From: an uncultured Pseudomonadota bacterium
GTDB taxonomy: Bacteria; Pseudomonadota; Gammaproteobacteria; Steroidobacterales; Steroidobacteraceae
Assembly (NCBI GenBank): GCA_903890265.1
Contig: CAITAM010000359.1
Location: 1-5,446 of the forward strand
Direction: 5' to 3'
Length of the DNA stretch: 5,446 nt
How positions within the stretch are numbered: position 1 is the first letter of the stretch; every line of letters begins with the position of its first letter. The notes beneath the pieces were generated by a model. It did no database searches and was not told the origin of the DNA. It saw only the letters and a program-made list of their open reading frames with translations. Positions 1 to 5,446 of the stretch are shown here, in pieces. Both the position numbers and the translations under genes were made by a program.

Positions 1-23
1 AACCGGCAGATTTTTTTATTTTT
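1..23 (+). terminator. Possible right half of a terminator for a plus-strand gene outside the window
   Basis: A short GC-rich stretch (ccggcag at 3-9) is followed directly by a T-rich run (seven T at 11-17, then A, then five T at 19-23), which stands out in this GC-rich DNA. It has the form of the 3' arm and U-tract of an intrinsic terminator reading left to right. The matching 5' arm (ctgccggtt or similar) would lie left of base 1, so the hairpin cannot be confirmed. If present, it would serve a gene converging on the minus-strand genes here. Read the other way, the A-rich complement before a hairpin fits a bidirectional terminator that could also stop transcription after the small lipoprotein gene. 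Confidence 0.3.
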
Positions 24-102
24 CAGCGTCTTGACGTAAAGATTCGCCGCGACGACTTGACCTAATCCCGGCGCTGGCCGCGGCCCGTGCGGGCGGAGCC
101 AC

Positions 103-336
103 TTACTGCGAGTCGGCCTCGGCCGCGGCGCGGCGCGCCCCGTCAGTGGCCGCCGCGCGGGCCAGGTCGTCGTTCACCTTGGCCTTCAGCGACTGCGCAG
201 CGCGCACTTCCTCGACCCGCGCCCGGCCCTCGGCGGCGGCGCCCACCGCCGTCTCGCCGAGCCCGCAGCCGCTCGTGAGTGCGGCACCGGCCGCGACGGG
301 CGCGAGCACCCGAACCAGCGACCACCCTGACTTCAT
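103..336 (-). CDS. Small predicted lipoprotein, function unknown
   Basis: This is a 77-residue protein starting MKSGWSLVRVLAP. I chose ATG at 334-336 over the in-frame upstream GTG (343-345) because CAGGAG (345-350) sits 8 bases before it. The N-terminus is a lipoprotein-type signal: Lys2 and Arg9, then a short hydrophobic stretch, then LTSGC with Cys24 as the likely lipidated residue. Thr rather than Leu at -3 makes the lipobox imperfect. The mature part, about 54 residues, begins CGLGETAVGAAAEG and continues as Ala-, Glu-, Arg- and Lys-rich sequence (about residues 38-75) that should form a charged helix or short coiled coil. It has no transmembrane segment or catalytic motif. I have an impression of similar short GCGLGETA-type hypothetical lipoproteins in other proteobacteria, but know no assigned role. 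It lies 108 bases downstream of the histidine kinase gene on the same strand, so cotranscription is possible but unproven. The lipoprotein call is fairly secure; the function is unknown. Confidence 0.72.
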   Translation of the reverse strand: MKSGWSLVRVLAPVAAGAALTSGCGLGETAVGAAAEGRARVEEVRAAQSLKAKVNDDLARAAATDGARRAAAEADSQ

Positions 337-344
337 GCGCTGCA

Positions 345-350
345 CTCCTG
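345..350 (-). promoter_or_regulatory. Ribosome binding site that decides the lipoprotein start
   Basis: CAGGAG on the minus strand is 8 bases upstream of the ATG at 334-336 and overlaps the alternative GTG at 343-345. This supports the shorter 77-residue product. Confidence 0.65.
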
Positions 351-444
351 ACCGGCCGTTACGACACCCGGCGGTCGAGGCTACGCCGACGCCCGGCCGC
401 GACCCGTGACGCGCTCGGCACTTTCCGCCGGGCGGCCGCGGTCC

Positions 445-2499
445 TTAACAACCCGCGGCCGGCGGCGGCGCGAGGCGCTTCAGCGGCACGGCGAGACAGA
501 GGCGCGTGCCGCCACCGGGCAGCGCCTCGATGCCAAGGCGTCCCTGAATCAGGTGCGCCCGGTACTGCAGGAGGCGCAGGCCGAGTCCCGACTGGCGCAA
601 CGCATCGCCGCTGACACCGCGGCCGTTGTCACGGACCTCGAGCACGAGTGCCCCGCCCTCGACCCGGCAGGCGACCGCGATGGCCGTGCCGCCGCTGTGG
701 CGGCGCGCGTTCTGCACGCCCTCGTGCGCGATGCGGTAGACGTGATCTGCCGCGAGGTCATCGGTGACGGCCGCATCGACCGCGGGGTCGACGCTGACCG
801 TGACCGGCAGCGCACCCGCCACGTCATCGCCGAGGCGCGCCAGCGCATCCGCGAGCGAACCCCGCACCACCTGCAGTGGCGAGAGGCCCCGCGCGATGTC
901 GCGCGCGCCACCGATGGCGCGGTTGAGCTGGTCGACCAGCGCCTTCAGTTTCGCGCGGTAGGCATCCGGCGCGAGGTCGCGCCCGGTCGCCGCACCCTGC
1001 AGCAGCAGGGCAATACCCACCAGTTCCTGGCCCACGCCGTCGTGGATGTCGGCCGCGATCCGTGCCCGCTCGCGCGTCGCGAGCGTCAGCACCTCGCGCT
1101 GCAGCGCCCGCTGCTCGGTGACGTCGGCAATGGTGAACGTGAGACCGCCGATCAGCGGGTTGTCGAGCTGGTTCGAGCCCGAGATGCTCAGCACGCGCCG
1201 CGCACCGGACGGGCTGTCGGGACTGATCTCCACCACGCCGGGTTCGGGCCCCGCGCCGTTCGCCTGACGCAGACCGGCCACGAGCCCGGCGAGCTGCGCC
1301 TCGTGTGCCGGCCCGAACAGCCCGGCGAACAGCCGCCCCGTCAGCGCGCCCGCCGCAGCGCCGAGCACCGCGTCCGCCGCCGCGCTCGCAAAGCGCACCG
1401 TGCCGTCGTCGTTCACGATCAGGATCAGGTCCTTCGACTGACGCACGAGTTCGGTCAGGCGCCGATCGGCTTCCCGGGTGGCCAGCACCCGGTTCAGTTT
1501 CACGAGCTCGCGGTGCACGCCGGCCTGACGGGTCACGATCAGCCAGACGCAGGCGACGACCATGCCGATCAGAATTGACGCATCTGCCGCACGGCGGGTC
1601 GCGAGCGTGCCTGCCACGACGAGGATCCCGAGCAGCACCGTGATCGCCGGCAGGAAGTTGTGGGCGGCGGGCTCCGCGCCGTCATCGCGCCGCGCCGGCC
1701 ACTCGCACGGACCGCGCGGCGCGGCGGCGGCGGCCGAGACGATCATCGCAAAGCCGAGCGCGTCGCCCAGGTTGTACAGCGGGTCGAGCGGTGCCTGGTC
1801 GTTCAGCCAGCCGGTGAGCCAGGGCACCTCCCAGATCGTCTCGATGAGCCCCGCGCCCACGAGCGAGAGCACCGCCGGGTGGTCGCGCAGCCGCGGCAAT
1901 CGCATCAGGATCATCGCCGCCATCGTCAGCATGCCGGTGATGACGATGGCGTAGCCCAGCGTGAACGCCTGGTCGATCTTCTGGTTGCCGTTCGCCCGCA
2001 GCGGCTCGAAGAGCACGGCCCAGAACGTGGCGAGCTCGGTGGCAAAGATGATCCCGGCGTCAGTCCAGAAGCGACGGCTCGTGTACGAGCCGCCGAGCGC
2101 GACGTACACCGTGCCGAACAGCGCGGCCATGACCACGTAGCCCAGCAGGTAGAGCGTGTCCGTGACGACGAGGCCGGGCTCCACGCCGAGCGGCCGCCAG
2201 ACGTTCCAGCCGACGTTCGCGAGGCAGAGCAAGACACCGTAGGTCGCCGCCAGCAGGGCGACGGTGCGCACCGCCGGGGCCCTCGTGCCGGCGCGGCCTG
2301 CTTCCACGAGGCAGAGGGCGATCGCGATGAGCTGCAGCGGGAGCGACACCCAGTCGGCGAGCTCGGTGCGGATCGGCGTCGCCCGCAGGCCGAGGAGCAG
2401 CACGGCGACGAGGCCGGTGTAGCACCAGCAGGCAACGGCCAGCGGGCGGCGCCAGACGGAACGGCTCGGCGAAAGGCACGGTACGGTGTCGGTCAGCAC
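445..2499 (-). CDS. Membrane sensor histidine kinase (PAS, HisKA_3, HATPase_c), NarX/DegS-like
   Basis: This 684-residue protein should autophosphorylate on a histidine and pass the phosphate to a NarL/FixJ-type response regulator, which is not in this window. Residues 19-323 hold about ten hydrophobic helices (near 19-38, 50-66, 77-96, 110-135, 146-164, 178-200, 207-226, 241-259, 283-300, 307-323); I cannot assign this module to a named sensory domain. A charged linker (325-350) leads to a PAS domain (about 350-462, with IVNDDGTVRFAS near its start and ending TIADVTEQ). The dimerization/phosphoacceptor helix has ERARIAADIHDGVGQEL (477-493), with His486 as the predicted phosphosite. Its HDxxxQ pattern is associated in this family with phosphatase activity, so the enzyme may be bifunctional. 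The ATPase domain has Asn597 in QNARRH, the DNGRG box (624-628), GLGL (638-641) and GGGT (662-665), so the catalytic motifs look intact. The start is GTG at 2497-2499. It is the only usual start codon between the in-frame stop at 2557-2559 and the first membrane helix, but no good Shine-Dalgarno lies at normal distance. Signal and target are unknown. Confidence 0.93.
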   Translation of the reverse strand: MLTDTVPCLSPSRSVWRRPLAVACWCYTGLVAVLLLGLRATPIRTELADWVSLPLQLIAIALCLVEAGRAGTRAPAVRTVALLAATYGVLLCLANVGWNVWRPLGVEPGLVVTDTLYLLGYVVMAALFGTVYVALGGSYTSRRFWTDAGIIFATELATFWAVLFEPLRANGNQKIDQAFTLGYAIVITGMLTMAAMILMRLPRLRDHPAVLSLVGAGLIETIWEVPWLTGWLNDQAPLDPLYNLGDALGFAMIVSAAAAAPRGPCEWPARRDDGAEPAAHNFLPAITVLLGILVVAGTLATRRAADASILIGMVVACVWLIVTRQAGVHRELVKLNRVLATREADRRLTELVRQSKDLILIVNDDGTVRFASAAADAVLGAAAGALTGRLFAGLFGPAHEAQLAGLVAGLRQANGAGPEPGVVEISPDSPSGARRVLSISGSNQLDNPLIGGLTFTIADVTEQRALQREVLTLATRERARIAADIHDGVGQELVGIALLLQGAATGRDLAPDAYRAKLKALVDQLNRAIGGARDIARGLSPLQVVRGSLADALARLGDDVAGALPVTVSVDPAVDAAVTDDLAADHVYRIAHEGVQNARRHSGGTAIAVACRVEGGALVLEVRDNGRGVSGDALRQSGLGLRLLQYRAHLIQGRLGIEALPGGGTRLCLAVPLKRLAPPPAAGC

Positions 2500-2519
2500 G
2501 GGGTTTGGCCCAGGGCGAA

Positions 2520-2543
2520 GGCCGGCCCGCGCGGCGGGCGGCC
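2520..2543 (-). promoter_or_regulatory. GC-rich hairpin in the 5' leader of the histidine kinase gene
   Basis: On the minus strand, GCCCGC (2534-2539) and GCGGGC (2525-2530) can pair across a CGC loop. The flanking GGCC pair (2540-2543 with 2520-2523) extends the stem to about 10 bp with a one-base bulge at 2524. Two bases of the stem (2542-2543) belong to an AGGAGG sequence. The element lies between that AGGAGG and the GTG start at 2497-2499. Such repeats arise readily in GC-rich DNA, so a regulatory role is inference. Confidence 0.35.
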
Positions 2544-2547
2544 TCCT
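2542..2547 (-). promoter_or_regulatory. Perfect AGGAGG Shine-Dalgarno sequence, displaced from the kinase start
   Basis: AGGAGG on the minus strand is a consensus ribosome binding site, but 42 bases separate it from the GTG used to start the histidine kinase (2497-2499). No ATG, GTG or TTG lies at normal spacing after it in any frame. It may be fortuitous, or folding of the hairpin at 2520-2543 may shorten the distance. Confidence 0.3.
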
Positions 2548-2555
2548 GACGCTAA

Positions 2556-2561
2556 ATTATG
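2556..2561 (-). promoter_or_regulatory. Possible -10 element of a promoter for the histidine kinase gene
   Basis: CATAAT on the minus strand matches five of six bases of the sigma-70 -10 consensus and sits in the only AT-rich patch (about 2549-2583) of an otherwise very GC-rich gap. It is 56 bases before the GTG start, which would give a leader of roughly 50 bases. The hexamer 17 bases upstream (GTGTTC, 2579-2584) is a poor -35 match, so this is tentative, or the promoter depends on an activator. Confidence 0.35.
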
Positions 2562-2750
2562 GCGGGATGGCCGTAAAAGAACACCCGGGCAGCGTCCCGC
2601 GGCCGGCACGGCGGGCCCATCGGCGCAGTGCTGACCGGCCCGGCCGTCGCGCTCAGCGGGGCCCGTGGGTCAGGGCGATCGGGCGCCGCCAGCCCTCCGC
2701 CGCCACGGCCCGACGACGCCCGCCCCGCCTCGGCGAACCGGCAGGACCGC

Positions 2751-2777
2751 CGCCGCCCGGCCGTGTGCCGGGCGGCG
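2751..2777 (-). terminator. Perfect 11-bp inverted repeat after the receptor gene, probable terminator hairpin
   Basis: The arms cgccgcccggc (2751-2761) and gccgggcggcg (2767-2777) are exact reverse complements around a 5-base loop, giving a very stable GC-only stem 32 bases past the receptor stop codon. No T-run follows on the minus strand, so it is not a classic intrinsic terminator. It may be a U-less terminator or a 3'-end stabilizing structure. Because it is symmetric, it could act on either strand. Confidence 0.5.
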
Positions 2778-2809
2778 TCCGCTCCGTGCCCCTCGCCGCG
2801 TCCTCGTGA

Positions 2810-5191
2810 CTAGCGGAACCGGACGTTCAGGTCGACGCCGGCGGTCCTCGGCTGGTTCACGGCCACGCGGTTCCAGTCACCGACGTTGCTCGCCGCCTGG
2901 GTCACGTTGTTGAGCGGCACGCGCTTGTCCGCCAGGTTGTTGATGAAGAGCACCGCCGACCAGCGCCCCGCCTCGATGCCACCGCGCACGTTGCTGAGGT
3001 AGTACGACGGCAGCGTGTTGACGGCGAAGGTGGCGTCGGTGCGGCTGCCGGTGTACGTCGACTCGGCGCGGGCCGTGATCGCCCGGTCGTCGACCAGCTG
3101 GTGCCGGTAGGCGAGCGCCACGGTACCCGTGACCTTCGGCACCTGCTGGATCGCACTGCCGACCGTGAAGACCGAGTCCGTGAGGCTCGTGTTGACGAGG
3201 CTCGAATGCGAATACGCCACGTTGGCGAGTGCCTGCAGGTCGTGCACGACCACGGCGTTCATCTCCACCTCACCGCCGTAGACGCGCGCATCGCCCGCAT
3301 TGGCCGTGTAGACGTAGCCGCAGCTGCTGAGCGAGTTGGTCTGCTGCACGCCGTTCCAGTTGACGTAGTACGCCGCGGCGTTGAGCGTGAGGCGGTTGTC
3401 CGCCGAGCGCCACTTCTCGCCGAGCTCGTAGCTCCAGACCGTGTCCGACTTGAACTGCGTCGGACCGTTGACGAACGCGCCGTTCGAGTTGTACTCGACC
3501 TGCAGCTGCGCCTCGCAGGAGGTCGGTCCCGAGGTGGGCACCGGGCCGGTACCACCGCCCGGCCGGAACCCCTTCGCCGCCGTGGCGTAGGCGAGCAGGT
3601 TCTTGTCGAACTGGTAGGAGAGCGTGAGCTTCGGGGTCACGCCCTGCTCGGTCTCCTTGGTCGACAGCTGCGTCGGCGCACCGGCCAGCCCGCCGTACTG
3701 GTTGAGGTCAACGGTCGAGTCGTAGTGGAACCGGCGGGCGCCCACCGTCACCGAGAACGGCTCGGTGATGTTGTAGGTCAGCTCGCCGAAGATGGACTGC
3801 TGGCGGATCTTGAACGGCGTGAGGTAGGTAAACAGGTTGTTCGTGCCGATGTTCGGATTCGACGCACCGGTCTCGGAGGGGAAGGTGATATCCCAGGGTG
3901 AGACGAAGTCCGAGTAGTAGTAGCCGACGAGCCACTTCAGGCGCCCATCACCCACCGACGACAGCCGCAGCTCCTCGGACGTCTGGTGGGACTTGTTGTC
4001 CTCGATCGCGTAGCTCTTGCCGAGGTTGCCGTTGCCGCTGGTGAAGCCGGTGACGCCGATGCCGACCGTCGGTGGCAGCAGGTAGGTGGTCCACGACTCG
4101 GCCGTGTCCTGCGTCAGGGGCTCGTGCCGCGACCAGTAGGACGTCGCCGAGCTGATCTCCACCGAGTCGGTGCGGTACTTGATGCTCAGGGCGCCAAGCC
4201 AGAATTCATCGCTGTAGCGCTCGGCGGTGTCGAAGGGCTGGTAGAACGCGTTGCGGTCCGGCGGACTGTCGATGTAGGGGAAGCCGTTCGAGCGAAGCTT
4301 CTGGTAGAAGTAGCTTGGCGCGACGGTGAGCCCGTCGACGACGTTGAAGAGCGCACTGGCGCGGACGCTGGTCTTTTCCACGTCGTTCGCGTGGTGATAG
4401 ACCGCCGCGACCGGCGCCGAGGTGACATCGCCGCGGGTCGTGTAATAGGACCCGTACGGCCCGTTGACCAGTCCGCCCGGCAGCGGGAACTGGCCTGGCG
4501 CGATCACCACCCGGTCGATGAAGCCCGGCTCGTAGCTGTAGGAACCGACGAGCCGCACGGCCGCCTTCTGGTCCCAGAAGGGGATGTTCACCATCGCGTT
4601 CTCGCCGTGGCCGAATCCGCCCCGGTTCGTGTCGGTGAATTTCACCTCGCCCGACGTATCGAAGGCGGCCGGGTTGGGGGCGTTCGGGACCAGCTTGATC
4701 GTGCCACCCATCGACCCCGAGCCGTACAGGGTCCCCTGCGGGCCGCGCAGGACCTCGATGCGGTTGAGATCGTACAGATCCGGCGAAATCACGATCTTGC
4801 CCTCGTTCGTCGCAGCGGGTGCCGTGAGCGAGGTCTCGTCGAAGTAGAAACCGACCGTCGGCGAATTGCCGCCATTGGAGGCGATGCCGCGCATCTCGAA
4901 TTCGGTCATTCCGGGACCGCTGGTGCGCATCGAGACGCCGGGAATCGTCTTCAGCAGCGAGTCGAGATCGCTGAAGCCGCGGTTCTGGATGTCCGCGCCG
5001 GAGAGTGCCGTGATGCTGATGGAGGTCTTCTCAAGCGTCGACTCGCGCTTGGCAGCGGTGACCACGATCTCCTCAAGCTGGCCGTCATCGGCCCGCGCGG
5101 CGGGCTGCGCCGGCGCGTGCGGGGGAAACAGGCCCAGCAGTCCCATGGCACTGCCGGCAACGACGCCGCGGGGAAGAGCGACTTTCTTCAT
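2810..5191 (-). CDS. TonB-dependent outer-membrane receptor, substrate unknown
   Basis: This 793-residue protein should form an outer-membrane beta-barrel that imports a ligand using energy from TonB-ExbBD. The start is ATG at 5189-5191, with AAGGA (5198-5202) 6 bases upstream; an in-frame TTG seven codons earlier is less likely. Residues 1-34 form a signal peptide (MKK, then a hydrophobic stretch, with likely cleavage after APA at 28 or ARA at 34). The TonB box is EEIVVTA (40-46). The plug covers about 52-172 and includes LLKTIPGVS (79-87) and RIEVLRGPQGTLYGSGSMGG (144-163). The barrel follows to the C-terminus with motifs such as KGFRPGGG (540-547), WSYELGEKW (586-594) and NAGDARVYGGEVE (631-643). 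Length is normal and there is no frameshift. The last residues are LNVRFR, so the terminal position is Arg and the expected aromatic is penultimate. The only two cysteines, Cys559 and Cys624, may form a disulfide in the exported protein. The motifs resemble the broad FecA/BtuB-like receptors of sphingomonads and related groups, which do not reveal the ligand. The upstream hydrolase-like gene suggests uptake of an organic compound rather than only iron, but this is inference. Confidence 0.95.
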   Translation of the reverse strand: MKKVALPRGVVAGSAMGLLGLFPPHAPAQPAARADDGQLEEIVVTAAKRESTLEKTSISITALSGADIQNRGFSDLDSLLKTIPGVSMRTSGPGMTEFEMRGIASNGGNSPTVGFYFDETSLTAPAATNEGKIVISPDLYDLNRIEVLRGPQGTLYGSGSMGGTIKLVPNAPNPAAFDTSGEVKFTDTNRGGFGHGENAMVNIPFWDQKAAVRLVGSYSYEPGFIDRVVIAPGQFPLPGGLVNGPYGSYYTTRGDVTSAPVAAVYHHANDVEKTSVRASALFNVVDGLTVAPSYFYQKLRSNGFPYIDSPPDRNAFYQPFDTAERYSDEFWLGALSIKYRTDSVEISSATSYWSRHEPLTQDTAESWTTYLLPPTVGIGVTGFTSGNGNLGKSYAIEDNKSHQTSEELRLSSVGDGRLKWLVGYYYSDFVSPWDITFPSETGASNPNIGTNNLFTYLTPFKIRQQSIFGELTYNITEPFSVTVGARRFHYDSTVDLNQYGGLAGAPTQLSTKETEQGVTPKLTLSYQFDKNLLAYATAAKGFRPGGGTGPVPTSGPTSCEAQLQVEYNSNGAFVNGPTQFKSDTVWSYELGEKWRSADNRLTLNAAAYYVNWNGVQQTNSLSSCGYVYTANAGDARVYGGEVEMNAVVVHDLQALANVAYSHSSLVNTSLTDSVFTVGSAIQQVPKVTGTVALAYRHQLVDDRAITARAESTYTGSRTDATFAVNTLPSYYLSNVRGGIEAGRWSAVLFINNLADKRVPLNNVTQAASNVGDWNRVAVNQPRTAGVDLNVRFR

Positions 5192-5197
5192 GGTGTT

Positions 5198-5202
5198 TCC
5201 TT
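5198..5202 (-). promoter_or_regulatory. Ribosome binding site that decides the receptor start
   Basis: AAGGA on the minus strand lies 6 bases before the ATG at 5189-5191. It supports the start that gives a clean MKK signal peptide and disfavours the in-frame TTG at 5210-5212. Confidence 0.65.
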
Positions 5203-5262
5203 GTAGGAGCAACGTGTCAGCCGGGATCGGGAGCCGATGATAAGGGCAACGAGGCCATCCCC

Positions 5263-5281
5263 GCGGCGCAAGATGCGCCGC
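5263..5281 (-). terminator. Perfect 8-bp inverted repeat between the hydrolase-like gene and the receptor gene
   Basis: The arms gcggcgca (5263-5270) and tgcgccgc (5274-5281) are exact reverse complements with a 3-base loop, 35 bases past the stop of the upstream partial gene. A shorter palindrome, ccgaggGTcctcgg (5287-5300), lies between the two. No T-run follows on the minus strand. The pair may attenuate or end transcription from the hydrolase-like gene, or be an mRNA stabilizer or a protein binding site in front of the receptor gene. Confidence 0.35.
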
Positions 5282-5316
5282 TACGCCCGAGGGTCCTCGG
5301 ACAGGCAGAGAGCGTA

Positions 5317-5446
5317 TCAGTGGCCGGGCGCCGGGGACACGGCGTCGGGCTTCGCGGCGCGGGCGGCGACGTCGTCCAGCATCCGGTCGAGCGCCGCGCG
5401 GTCAAAGTAGCGCCCGGCGAGCAGCACACCGCGGATCCGGCGCGTG
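5317..5446 (-). CDS. C-terminal end of a probable amidohydrolase-family enzyme (partial)
   Basis: The window's right edge cuts this gene; only the last 42 codons and the TGA stop (5317-5319) are present. The visible protein contains IRGVLLAGRYFDRAALDRML followed by a DDVAA helix and an Ala/Pro-rich tail ending APGH. The pattern of a short strand (RGVLLAGRYFD) and then a helix (RAALDRMLDDV) resembles the last strand and tail helix of imidazolonepropionase-like, metal-dependent amidohydrolases. In these the C-terminus completes the small beta-sandwich domain beside the TIM barrel. No catalytic residue lies in this part, so family membership is a recognition-based inference. It is on the same strand as the receptor gene, 125 bases upstream of its ATG. 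The frame is supported by its protein-like composition compared with the Arg/Ser/Pro-rich alternative frames of the same stretch. Confidence 0.6.
   Translation of the reverse strand, partial: TRRIRGVLLAGRYFDRAALDRMLDDVAARAAKPDAVSPAPGH

Larger units (their letters stand above)
2500..2809. other. Non-coding gap between the kinase start and the receptor stop
   Basis: These 310 bases hold no convincing gene. Open frames here give Arg/Pro/Ala-rich translations typical of GC-rich non-coding DNA. What can be seen is a perfect inverted repeat near the receptor end (2751-2777), a promoter-like AT-rich patch (2549-2583), and the AGGAGG and hairpin of the kinase leader. I see no clear RNA gene in the middle part (2600-2750), which is GC-rich and could fold in many ways. 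Confidence 0.7.

Noticed and set aside
76..85. Palindrome ggccgcggcc downstream of the lipoprotein gene
   Set aside because: A short GC palindrome with no loop; similar strings recur in the window and no T-run follows on the minus strand, so it is not supported as a terminator.
406..1578. Plus-strand open frame of 390 codons opposite the histidine kinase
   Set aside because: Its translation is rich in Arg, His, Asp and Ala without domain motifs, and it lies wholly antisense to a kinase with clear catalytic boxes. Long antisense frames are expected in GC-rich genes.
1660..2634. Plus-strand open frame of 324 codons opposite the kinase N-terminus
   Set aside because: Its composition is Arg/Glu/Gly/Ala-rich and low in hydrophobic residues, and it is antisense to the membrane helices of the kinase. 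No recognisable family.
2735..2744. Nine-base match (aaccggcag) between 2736-2744 and bases 1-9
   Set aside because: A single nine-base match in GC-rich DNA is expected by chance, and the surrounding bases do not match, so it is not evidence of an att site or repeat.
2486..2809. Plus-strand open frame of 107 codons in the gap between kinase and receptor
   Set aside because: The translation is Arg/Pro/Ala-rich non-coding-like sequence, it has no clear ribosome binding site, and it overlaps the kinase start and the inverted repeat.
3101..3901. Plus-strand open frame of 266 codons opposite the receptor barrel
   Set aside because: Antisense shadow of the receptor, with low-complexity Arg/Val/Glu/Leu-rich translation and no domain features.
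3986..5206. Plus-strand open frame of 406 codons opposite the TonB receptor
   Set aside because: It mirrors the receptor coding region, is rich in Arg, Val, Gly and Asp, and shows no motif. The receptor frame has a signal peptide, TonB box, plug and barrel motifs.
5237..5242. TATCAT on the minus strand as a -10 element for the receptor gene
   Set aside because: The hexamer is a fair match, but the bases 17 upstream (CGCGGG) do not resemble a -35 box and fall in the inverted repeat, so I do not call a promoter.
5217..5429. Minus-strand open frame of 70 codons overlapping the right-edge partial gene
   Set aside because: It reads the same DNA in another frame and gives a Ser/Pro/Arg/Thr-rich product. 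The overlapping frame ending at 5317 gives a coherent amidohydrolase-like C-terminus.

Overview
This GC-rich window (roughly 65-70% GC by eye) looks like chromosomal DNA from a proteobacterium. The TonB-dependent receptor starts with an LEEIVVTA TonB-box region and carries a GFRPGG barrel motif. These are features of the large receptor families of sphingomonads, caulobacters and environmental Gammaproteobacteria such as Steroidobacterales/Nevskiales. The genus cannot be named from the sequence alone.

All four genes I can support lie on the minus strand. Read in their direction of transcription, from right to left, they are: (1) the last 42 codons of a gene that resembles the C-terminus of a metal-dependent amidohydrolase (5317-5446, cut by the window edge); (2) a complete TonB-dependent outer-membrane receptor of 793 residues (2810-5191); (3) a complete membrane sensor histidine kinase of 684 residues with about ten membrane segments, a PAS domain and a NarX/DegS-type HisKA_3 plus HATPase core (445-2499); (4) a 77-residue predicted lipoprotein (103-336). 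The non-coding gaps are 125 bases (5192-5316), 310 bases (2500-2809), 108 bases (337-444) and 102 bases (1-102).

The first pair could work together, with the receptor importing a compound that the hydrolase processes, but the substrate is not visible. A perfect 11-bp inverted repeat follows the receptor and an AT-rich promoter-like patch precedes the kinase, so the kinase is probably a separate transcription unit. Its partner, expected to be a NarL/FixJ-type response regulator, is not in the window. The small lipoprotein lies 108 bases downstream of the kinase and may be cotranscribed with it. The T-tract at bases 11-23 suggests a terminator shared with a convergent plus-strand gene to the left.

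I see no CRISPR array, tRNA, rRNA, insertion sequence or phage gene, and no clear evidence of an undescribed system. The most notable points are the structured 5' leader of the kinase with a displaced Shine-Dalgarno sequence, the orphan ten-helix sensor kinase, and the single cysteine pair in the receptor barrel.
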